Shown here: piece by piece, positions 15,919-21,485 of the stretch
Numbering within the stretch: the stretch's first letter is position 1
How the letters are laid out: each line of letters begins with the position of its first letter
NCBI GenBank assembly: GCA_937890045.1
Contig: CALBXV010000603.1
Coordinates: 1-21,485, forward strand
Reading direction: 5' to 3'
Source: an uncultured archaeon
Lineage (GTDB): Archaea > Thermoproteota > Nitrososphaeria > Nitrososphaerales > CALBXV01
Length of the DNA: 21,485 bases
Notes under the pieces: model-generated
Seen by the model: only the letters and a program-made list of their open reading frames with translations
What the model was told of the DNA's origin: nothing
The model's database searches: none
Position numbers and translations under genes: made by a program

Positions 15919-16650
15919 TTAAGAAAATAAAACATTCATATACGATCCCGTAGTCATATTAGTAACAGAACCTGATGCTTGAAATACTTTTTGCATCTTA
16001 GTATATTGTTTTTTCATTTGGTTTATTACTCTAGTAATATGTTGAGTATTAGAACCTGTTCGTTCTCTGATCAAGATATACAAAGCTTTCTTATTAAAGT
16101 TTTCTATGTTATCTCTATTCTTAAACAAATAAATTACAGAATCAGCAACATTTAAATCTTTTTTGCGTTTAAATAATTCTGTAAGATGAACATCCCAATA
16201 CTCTAACATTTCATCAAAGAAAACTTCATAGTAATCTTTAACTACTTTTTGTTCTTGCTCACTACTAATGTTTCTTGAAAAATCTAAAACATCTAGATCA
16301 TCGGTAGCTTTCATTTTTTTGTAATTATTATTGTTATGTAGAATTAAATAATTCTTAGCAACAATACTGAAGTAAGAAAATGCTTTTCCTTTACCTTCTT
16401 TATATTTGTGCATATTCATAACAAGAAATGAAACTACTTCATGTTTTACATCTTCACTTGGAACATCAAAGTAATAAAACTTAAAAGTGTGGATGATATT
16501 CTCTGCCAATTTCTCAAATGGTTTTTGAATATAGTCATTATAAATTGTATTTCTTAAAATAGGATCTTCTGATTTATTATATCTTACGATAGCATCTTCA
16601 GTTACTTGTCCAAAATACATTTTCCTCTTTTTCTTTTTAACTACTGGCAT
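15919..16650 (-). CDS. T4 gp55-like late-transcription sigma factor (243 aa)
   Basis: The start is ATG 16650 with GAGGAAG upstream; it overlaps the previous gene by 14 bases. After a basic start, residues ~12-103 follow the pattern of gp55-type phage sigma factors of marine T4-like phages: MYFGQVTEDAIVRYN (11-25), ENIIHTFKFYYFDVPSEDVK (50-69), HEVVSFLVMNMHKY (70-83) and GKAFSYFSIVAKNYLI (88-103), a sigma region-2-like core-binding segment. Residues ~195-225 (RERTGSNTQHITRVINQMKK) look like a helix-turn-helix or late-promoter-contacting end. It would bind host RNA polymerase and direct it to TATAAATA-type late promoters, including those of the virion operon. T4 gp55 is about 185 residues, so this form is longer. 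Being last in its operon fits a middle-to-late timing switch. Confidence 0.88.
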   Translation of the reverse strand: MPVVKKKKRKMYFGQVTEDAIVRYNKSEDPILRNTIYNDYIQKPFEKLAENIIHTFKFYYFDVPSEDVKHEVVSFLVMNMHKYKEGKGKAFSYFSIVAKNYLILHNNNNYKKMKATDDLDVLDFSRNISSEQEQKVVKDYYEVFFDEMLEYWDVHLTELFKRKKDLNVADSVIYLFKNRDNIENFNKKALYILIRERTGSNTQHITRVINQMKKQYTKMQKVFQASGSVTNMTTGSYMNVLFS

Positions 16651-16921
16651 TGTCTTCCTCTTCCCCTTCTATTGTTACAAAATCATTTAATGTTTGTATT
16701 AGTGTATTAATTTGTTCAAAAATAGATCCAACTTCATCATCTGCTTCAAACATACCTTTTTCATCTATGTCTTTAGTTTCAGTAATTATATTTGTTAATC
16801 TATTTTCTACAGCTATTAACCAATCTTCTGTTAGCTCTTGTTTTTTCATTAGATTCCAAATAGCAAAACAGCTAGTTAAAAATGCAGTAACGAATATTCC
16901 TAATAATATTTCTATAATCAT
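16637..16921 (-). CDS. Small membrane-anchored phage protein with DDEVG motif (94 aa)
   Basis: The start ATG 16921 forms an ATGA overlap with the stop of the HD gene, and GGAGAT lies inside that gene's end. Residues 1-23 (MIIEILLGIFVTAFLTSCFA) are one hydrophobic membrane segment; the rest is acidic and helical. The stretch GMFEADDEVGSIFEQINTLI (56-75) recalls a conserved 'FE.DDEVG.iF' motif that I associate with small proteins near the sigma gene in T4-like marine phages. The tail ends EGEEEDNASS. The protein would sit in the inner membrane with its C-terminus probably in the cytoplasm. Its function is unknown; position next to the sigma factor gene and overlapping translation suggest co-expression, not a proven partnership. 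Confidence 0.85.
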   Translation of the reverse strand: MIIEILLGIFVTAFLTSCFAIWNLMKKQELTEDWLIAVENRLTNIITETKDIDEKGMFEADDEVGSIFEQINTLIQTLNDFVTIEGEEEDNASS

Positions 16922-17709
16922 TTTTTATCTCCAAATAGTTCATCAAATAAATCTTGAGATTTTTTTGATAATTCAGGCGATTGTGGTTTCTTTTCATTAT
17001 CATCAACCGTCAATGCTTTCTTTAATGAAGTTAATTTTTCCTGTTTAGCTTCAACTTCTTCTATATCACCACGTTTCCACACATCATATTCAATATGAGT
17101 AGCCATACTATCTGCTGCATGAAGTACATATGCTATATTAGACTTCAATGCCCAATCAGGATTCCAACTAATATAATAGTTTTTATTAGCTTCTTCATAC
17201 AAACCATCAGTAAGTCTTAAACCAATGTATTCATTTTCACTCATTGTGATACCAAACTGATTCAACAAGAAAATGGCTCTATCTGTAACTGTCATATAAG
17301 ATAGTTGACCATTATGTGTAAAGATTTCACCACGATTTTTTCTATGCCACTCTGAATCTTGTGGTACATAGTAATCATTATCCATATCACCTACTTTACC
17401 TAAGTCGTGATGTAGAGCTGCAAAGATAACTTCTTCTTCTGTAAAATCTATTGTAGCCCCTTCTGCTTCCCACATTTTTCTTATCTTCACTGCCAAATCT
17501 GTAACATGAATGACGTGTTCTACATAACCACCAACGTGTGCATTGTGATAATGTTCTTTACCACTTGCTGGCGCTACTACCATTCTCTCTTCAAAATACT
17601 CATACATTTTTAACAACTTTTCAAGTCGTTCTCCTTCAAATGTATCTTTCATTAAATTTAGAAGTGCAATCCAATTCTCTTGGATTTGTTCTGCTGTTAG
17701 TTGTTTCAT
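16918..17709 (-). CDS. HD-domain phosphohydrolase (263 aa)
   Basis: The start is ATG 17709 with AAAGG upstream. The protein shows an HD-superfamily metal site: H58 within HNAHVGGYVEHVIHV, the H101-D102 pair in FAALHHDLGKVGD, an additional His (H122 or H132) and D200 in VLHAADSMATHIEYD. Such phage enzymes hydrolyse phosphate esters, often nucleotides or cyclic nucleotides; the substrate here cannot be told. The C-terminal ~55 residues are Lys/Glu-rich and end in a short SQDLFDELFG. All key residues are present, so it is probably active. It shares a near-identical leader with the DUF4338-like gene and overlaps the next gene (ATGA). It might take part in nucleotide metabolism during takeover or in a signalling or counter-defence role. 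Confidence 0.88.
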   Translation of the reverse strand: MKQLTAEQIQENWIALLNLMKDTFEGERLEKLLKMYEYFEERMVVAPASGKEHYHNAHVGGYVEHVIHVTDLAVKIRKMWEAEGATIDFTEEEVIFAALHHDLGKVGDMDNDYYVPQDSEWHRKNRGEIFTHNGQLSYMTVTDRAIFLLNQFGITMSENEYIGLRLTDGLYEEANKNYYISWNPDWALKSNIAYVLHAADSMATHIEYDVWKRGDIEEVEAKQEKLTSLKKALTVDDNEKKPQSPELSKKSQDLFDELFGDKK

Positions 17710-17730
17710 ATTGTAACCTTTATTTTATTA
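17707..17730 (-). repeat. 24-nt translation-initiation leader, copy 2 (HD gene)
   Basis: On the minus strand the sequence TAATAAAATAAAGGTTACAATATG covers the stop of the DGQHR-HNH gene, an AAAGG ribosome binding site and the ATG of the HD gene. It matches the leader of the DUF4338-like gene (20536-20513) at 21 of 24 positions with identical spacing. It may be a shared control site or a recent duplication. Confidence 0.75.
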
Positions 17731-19293
17731 AGAAGTAAAAGATTCTACTTTGCTTCCCTTACTTCTATTTCTTTTTTGTTTTCTTAAACCCATATTTTTA
17801 ACTACGTTAGCACCACCACCATCACGAGCATCTAGATGATCAACATCTATTTCAGTACCTTTTCCAAATATATCAGCATACTCCAACTCTTCACCCTCAA
17901 TAGTTTTAAAATTATTAGCTAACGCTGTTCCTTCTCTCTGCTTTTTAGTGATAGGTGCATCATCAACATAAGTAATAATACCATCACCAAATAATTTACT
18001 ACTATCTTTTACAAACTTTGAAAATAACATAGTCATTCTTAGTTTAATATCGTCTGTTTTTTTAGCACTACATTTACTATTATAAGACTCTGAGTTTTTT
18101 AATTTAGTATTTGTGGTAGGGTTAACCATTATCTTTTTTGTTCTAGGATCAATTACGTAAGCATCTTTCTCTCTTAATTTGACATCCACTTTCACAAACC
18201 AATCATAAAACTTTCTAATATTGTTTATTTTAATTACTTTGCCAAAAGAGTTCATTGTATGTTTACTATTTGAAAAAATAGTTAGTAAAATAATTAAATT
18301 ATCAATAGTACTTCTTTTCACTTTAATAATTTTATTACCTACTGAATTAACAAGTTTTGCCATCTCTTGAATAATTGATTTAGAATCTTTCAAAATTTTC
18401 TTATTAAGAGTTTTTAATCCTTCAATCGAGGACATATTATCTAACATATCTGCTTTAGGCCATTTATAAATTTCACCTTTACATACATTATGTATATAAC
18501 CAACCCATTCAGAAACCAACAATGAATTACCTTTTTTAGATAATTTATAATCAGCTCCACTCATATCACTAATGTGAAGTGTAAAAACTTTGTTTAATAA
18601 AGGATCTATATCTTCTAATTTATGTAACCACATATTAAATGAAGATGGTAATATAACTCTCATCTCGTGTCTATTCCAGGGTTCACCTAAGTTAGTATAA
18701 ATTGTAACATTTACTAAATTTTCTAAAGTACCTTTTTGAATCATAGTAACTAATAGTTTATACTCTTTAAGAATAAAGTTTTGAACAGAAGTAGGCATAT
18801 CTTTAAAATACACATCTTTTAAATCATAAGGTATAAATACACCTTCATCTGCTGTTTCTATTTCTACAATAACAGATCTGTTTAATTTGAATTTAGATTT
18901 AATAAATCTACCATAACAATCTATTCTATGCTGCCCATCAACATTTAAATATTCAAAACCTTTATCTTTTATATCTGATAAGTAATTAGTAGTTTCCATA
19001 ATATTAGAATACTCTTGATCTTCTTTAATGTATTCTTTTAATTTATTTTTTGCATCTTCTAATGCAGAATATATATCAATTAAAACAATTGAATATATAT
19101 TTGAATGACCTTCAAAAAATGCTACCATATGATTAGTAGCGGTATTATCATCCCAACTATCCAACAATCTCTGAAGTAATAATTGATCTACATATATCTT
19201 ATTGAATTTTACACGAAGTTGTTCAAAACTAACTTCGACGCTTTTAGCTTCTATTTTTTTTCTTATTCTTACTTGTTTCATTTTTAATTCCAT
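17728..19293 (-). CDS. DGQHR (DUF262/ParB-like) plus HNH nuclease-like protein (up to 521 aa)
   Basis: Residues ~112-145 contain FEYLNVDGQHRIDCYGRF, with the DGQHR motif (119-123) of the ParB/DUF262/DndB-type superfamily. Residues 199-212 (IYTNLGEPWNRHEM) match the 'N..G.p....E' segment that follows in DUF262 proteins. The C-terminus has an HNH-like site: IDVDHLDARDGGGANVVKNM with D485-H486, then N500 and N509 in KRNRSKGSK. The zinc-binding Cys pairs common in HNH nucleases are absent. An N-terminal DUF262 with a C-terminal HNH recalls GmrSD/BrxU-type Type IV restriction proteins. It could cut modified DNA of rival phages or act in phage DNA metabolism. The second Met (position 5, ATG 19281) follows a better GGA ribosome binding site than the first. 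It lies directly after the DUF4338-like gene. Confidence 0.85.
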   Translation of the reverse strand: MELKMKQVRIRKKIEAKSVEVSFEQLRVKFNKIYVDQLLLQRLLDSWDDNTATNHMVAFFEGHSNIYSIVLIDIYSALEDAKNKLKEYIKEDQEYSNIMETTNYLSDIKDKGFEYLNVDGQHRIDCYGRFIKSKFKLNRSVIVEIETADEGVFIPYDLKDVYFKDMPTSVQNFILKEYKLLVTMIQKGTLENLVNVTIYTNLGEPWNRHEMRVILPSSFNMWLHKLEDIDPLLNKVFTLHISDMSGADYKLSKKGNSLLVSEWVGYIHNVCKGEIYKWPKADMLDNMSSIEGLKTLNKKILKDSKSIIQEMAKLVNSVGNKIIKVKRSTIDNLIILLTIFSNSKHTMNSFGKVIKINNIRKFYDWFVKVDVKLREKDAYVIDPRTKKIMVNPTTNTKLKNSESYNSKCSAKKTDDIKLRMTMLFSKFVKDSSKLFGDGIITYVDDAPITKKQREGTALANNFKTIEGEELEYADIFGKGTEIDVDHLDARDGGGANVVKNMGLRKQKRNRSKGSKVESFTS

Positions 19294-19312
19294 TTGTTAA
19301 TTGTTAATTTTA

Positions 19313-20515
19313 TCATCTACCAACTTCTCCTAAGTATTTTTCTTGTGCTTCTTTCCAAGACTTATCTATCATATCTGCATAGAATAACATTTCAGGTTTT
19401 AATCTATTTTGTTCGTATAACTTAAAATATCTTTTTAATCCCTTTTTACACCACCATTTTGTTATACCATCTACATCATTTTCTAATCTTTTTTTCAAAA
19501 CCAATTCATCTTCTTTTATCTCACCTCTTAGAAATGGTCTTGTATTATCATATAACTCTGAAAAAAATACACCACGTTTAAATCCATGTTGGTATTTAGT
19601 TTGTGATATACCAATTTCATTTAATATAATACTTAAAATTCTTTGTTTGATTCCTGTTACAGGTCCTGATTTTCCACCTTTAGATTCTATTTTCTTTTTA
19701 TATTCTTCTGCTCTATTTTCTTTAATCCATTCATGCCACTTATCATAATATTCATCATCAGGTTTTAAACCAATTCTTCCTGTAGATTCTCCTAATCCCT
19801 TCCAATGTGGAATTCCATTATACATCGAATGTATACCATAAAGTGATGTTGTTGTAAATCCAACTAATTTTTGATTATAAACTTTTTCCCATTCATCACG
19901 AACTACTTTAGAATTTACCATAGTAGCAATCAACTTACCACCTAAGAAATTATATCCGAATGGTTGTGTAGAACAAATTGTAGTAGCAATAGCAGTATGA
20001 TTTAATAATCCACCATCTAATCTATTTTCTTTTGACCAACCAATCCATTTATCTCTAACTCTTAATGCAATAACATCACTACCTAAACATATTAATCCAA
20101 GTATTTTGTTTGTTGTTTTATCTTTAACATAAAATTTAAGATTTCTGCCAGGATTGGCTGTGAATTCCATTGTGTGAATTAATCTTCGTGTAACTGACCA
20201 AGCATCATTTGCTTTAGCATCACCTTGTTTTACAGGTATTGCTATTGGTATTATACTTTTTATCTCTTCAAAAGTTCCCTCTAAATCATTAATATCTTTT
20301 GGCATCCACAATTGTTTTTTAGCTAAATCTATCTTAGTACCCTTTTGTGTCATACCATAAGGATCATAATTCCACTCTTTCCATTTTTTATAAAGTGTTT
20401 GTTCTTGAACTGTCATTTCTTTTAATGAGTTCATGTGATCAATAAACGATTGTTTTTCCTCATCATAAGGAAAATCTGTAGAAATATCGAAAAAACCTTC
20501 TATGTTAAATCCCAA
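19313..20515 (-). CDS. DUF4338/DruA-like protein (400 aa, TTG start)
   Basis: The central region matches what I know of DUF4338, the family of the Druantia defence protein DruA: NLKFYVKDKTTNKILGLICL (125-144), RDKWIGWS (154-161), a following Asn/His region (LLNHTAIATTI), NFLGGKLIATMV (189-200, where DruA proteins read like 'NLASHLL'), DEWEKVYNQKLVGFTTTSLYG, then the Y-x-G...W..LGESTGR block (232-247). Residues ~250-400 are a charged helical extension. The TTG start (20515-20513) is supported because its ribosome binding site and spacing copy those of the ATG-started HD gene; the first internal ATG (residue 28) has none. The family's biochemical role is unsettled. In a phage it might be a counter-defence, exclusion or DNA-processing factor. 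Confidence 0.85.
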   Translation of the reverse strand: MGFNIEGFFDISTDFPYDEEKQSFIDHMNSLKEMTVQEQTLYKKWKEWNYDPYGMTQKGTKIDLAKKQLWMPKDINDLEGTFEEIKSIIPIAIPVKQGDAKANDAWSVTRRLIHTMEFTANPGRNLKFYVKDKTTNKILGLICLGSDVIALRVRDKWIGWSKENRLDGGLLNHTAIATTICSTQPFGYNFLGGKLIATMVNSKVVRDEWEKVYNQKLVGFTTTSLYGIHSMYNGIPHWKGLGESTGRIGLKPDDEYYDKWHEWIKENRAEEYKKKIESKGGKSGPVTGIKQRILSIILNEIGISQTKYQHGFKRGVFFSELYDNTRPFLRGEIKEDELVLKKRLENDVDGITKWWCKKGLKRYFKLYEQNRLKPEMLFYADMIDKSWKEAQEKYLGEVGR

Positions 20516-20536
20516 ATTACAACCTTTATTTTATTA
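20513..20536 (-). repeat. 24-nt translation-initiation leader, copy 1 (DUF4338-like gene)
   Basis: On the minus strand TAATAAAATAAAGGTTGTAATTTG carries AAAGG and the TTG start with the same layout as the leader of the HD gene (17730-17707), differing at three of 24 positions, one of them in the start codon. The match supports TTG as the real start. Confidence 0.75.
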
Positions 20537-20541
20537 TTGAT

Positions 20542-21051
20542 TTAATTCATAGTCCAATTTAATCTAACTATCTCAGCTTTAGGATACATATATGGATCAA
20601 CGTGTGCTGATTCCAAAATATCAATACGATTTACCCAACGTGCTGCCATAGTATCTCTAACTTGATATACACCATCTTTATTATCAGTTCCTTTTAAAAG
20701 TACAAAATCACCATAATCTAAAAAACCACCCCATCGTTTCAGAAGATTTCTACTCACCGCTATATATTTGTAATCTGAAGCACTTTGTGCTCGAATGCGC
20801 GTTCCATCTGCGAGAATGTTCGGTGTAGAATCGGTCTGATAACGAACAGGTTGGTACATAGTTACTTTAACAGCCACTCCATACTCCTCGTATTTCCTAA
20901 GTTCTTGTGTTAAAGAATCATTTTTCATCACTAATAATTCAATAACTTTTAACTCTCTCTCTTTATATAAACTCAATATTTTTTCTAATCCAACTATATT
21001 AACGATTAACATTGACATAGCTAATATTGTGAACCACTTAACATTGTTCAT
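20542..21051 (-). CDS. Membrane-anchored 3D-domain (MltA/DPBB-like) protein (169 aa)
   Basis: I place the start at ATG 21051 because AAGGAG lies six bases upstream; an in-frame ATG 27 bases earlier has no ribosome binding site. Residues 4-21 (VKWFTILAMSMLIVNIVG) form a membrane anchor, followed by a coiled-coil-like helix to ~56. Residues 60-165 show the 3D (Asp-Asp-Asp) pattern: VTMYQPVRYQTDSTPNILAD with D74, KYIAVSRNLL, VYQVRDTMA with D133, and NRIDILESA with D144. 3D domains occur in the MltA lytic transglycosylases and resemble RlpA, acting on peptidoglycan. With this anchor the domain would face the periplasm. It is probably a cell-wall-active lysis or envelope protein outside the structural block. 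Confidence 0.87.
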   Translation of the reverse strand: MNNVKWFTILAMSMLIVNIVGLEKILSLYKERELKVIELLVMKNDSLTQELRKYEEYGVAVKVTMYQPVRYQTDSTPNILADGTRIRAQSASDYKYIAVSRNLLKRWGGFLDYGDFVLLKGTDNKDGVYQVRDTMAARWVNRIDILESAHVDPYMYPKAEIVRLNWTMN

Positions 21052-21107
21052 ATTTAACTCCTTATTAATAATTATCATTTAACATTTCTAATTTGCCAAT
21101 TATTCTT

Positions 21108-21251
21108 CTATATTTCATCTTCACCATAAGCGTCATATGGGTTTACATAATGCTCTTGTGTTTCAAGATCACCAATTATTTCAATTATAATATCCCAATT
21201 TTCTGCTTCCAAAGCTTCTTCTAATTTTTCTTTAATTTCATTTATCTCCAC
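21108..21251 (-). CDS. Small acidic phage protein, GTG start (47 aa)
   Basis: This short gene starts at GTG 21251-21249, six bases after AAGGA (AAGGAATCAACGTG), and ends at TAG 21110-21108. It overlaps the end of the nucleotidylyltransferase gene by 14 bases. The product is acidic and helical (MEINEIKEKLEEALEAENWD at the start), ending in HYVNPYDAYGEDEI. An ATG at 21241 in another frame hits a stop after six codons, so GTG is the only sensible start. The strong ribosome binding site and overlap argue for a real gene. I recall similar short acidic proteins in T4-like phages but not their role. Confidence 0.75.
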   Translation of the reverse strand: MEINEIKEKLEEALEAENWDIIIEIIGDLETQEHYVNPYDAYGEDEI

Positions 21252-21485
21252 GTTGATTCCTTATTTTTGTTCCCGAGATTCTTTTTATATCTTCAGGTGG
21301 TTCATGCTCAATTATATCGTATCCAACTTCTCTTCCATAATTAATAGACTCTATATCAGGTAATTCTACAAAATCAATCGTTCCATCATTTACTTCATTT
21401 GGAAACTCATGAAATATTTGTATCATAATTTCTCTTGGCGTATATTTAGGATTTTCTATTTCTCTTATTCCTATCAAAATATTTT
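21238..21485 (-). CDS. Nucleotidylyltransferase, NMN adenylyltransferase-like, C-terminal part (5' end beyond window)
   Basis: The frame is open to the right edge (…NILIGIREIENPKYTPREIM at the edge), so the N-terminus, including the HxGH motif of this superfamily, lies outside. The visible ~82 residues show the C-terminal half of HIGH-superfamily adenylyl/cytidylyltransferases: a strand ILIGIRE, the TPREIMIQIFHEF helix, VELPDIESINYGREVGYD, and the diagnostic ISGTKIRNQ before the end. Phages of the T4 type often carry NMN adenylyltransferase or related enzymes for NAD+ salvage; a cytidylyltransferase cannot be excluded. A TTG inside the frame at 21477 is not a likely start, since the frame continues upstream. 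The end overlaps the next gene by 14 bases. Confidence 0.8.
   Translation of the reverse strand, partial: NILIGIREIENPKYTPREIMIQIFHEFPNEVNDGTIDFVELPDIESINYGREVGYDIIEHEPPEDIKRISGTKIRNQRGDK

Noticed and set aside
21221..21241. ATGA overlap suggesting an ATG start at 21241 after the nucleotidylyltransferase gene
   Set aside because: That frame stops after six codons; the GTG at 21251 in another frame gives a 47-residue protein with a proper AAGGA site.
1..21485. Search by eye for tRNA genes, CRISPR arrays, insertion sequences, integrase and attachment sites
   Set aside because: I saw none; a tRNA scan would be needed to exclude a degenerate tRNA, but the tightly packed genes leave almost no room.

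Overview
The window looks like part of an AT-rich genome of a tailed phage with a contractile, T4-like tail, probably marine and uncultured. The evidence is a GPW/gp25-like baseplate protein, a gp6-like baseplate wedge protein, a gp55-like late sigma factor, several large baseplate or fibre proteins, and dense minus-strand packing with 1-4 nt stop/start overlaps and strong AGGAG-type ribosome binding sites. I see no tRNA, rRNA, CRISPR array, insertion sequence or integrase. The host cannot be named. The 'FGQ'-ending signal peptide at the left edge would fit a Bacteroidota- or Marinimicrobia-like host, but this is only a guess.

Right block (21485 down to 15919, minus strand), in transcription order: the C-terminal half of a nucleotidylyltransferase (5' end outside the window); a 47-residue GTG-start protein; a membrane-anchored 3D-domain protein; a DUF4338/DruA-like protein with a TTG start; a DGQHR (DUF262/ParB-like) plus HNH nuclease-like protein; an HD-domain phosphohydrolase; a small membrane protein; and a T4 gp55-like sigma factor. 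A bidirectional terminator at 15871-15898 closes the block.

Middle (15444-15898): a lone plus-strand gene for a 73-residue, Gly-rich hydrophobic membrane protein, clearly richer in GC than its surroundings. A terminator-like hairpin lies immediately before its ribosome binding site, and the shared bidirectional terminator follows it. A T4-late-like TATAAATA lies upstream of the hairpin. The minus-strand late operon starts on the other side of this AT-rich divergent region.

Left block (15443 down to 1, minus strand): one long virion operon. In order it encodes a helical protein, a gp5/spike-like protein, a small basic protein, gp25, gp6 (apparently split into an N-terminal piece with a very basic tail and a separate C-terminal piece), a DNRLRE protein, a coiled-coil plus Ig-like protein, a conserved baseplate/fibre-associated protein, a 1246-residue LamG-containing protein, a conserved 212-residue protein, two proteins with a shared C-terminal motif, and a partial exported protein at the left edge. 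The gp55-like factor from the right block would be expected to switch on this late operon.

The most interesting parts are the DUF4338/DruA-like gene next to the DGQHR-HNH gene (a possible phage-carried nuclease, defence or exclusion module), the split gp6 with its Arg/Lys-rich tail, and the isolated plus-strand membrane gene with a hairpin in its leader.
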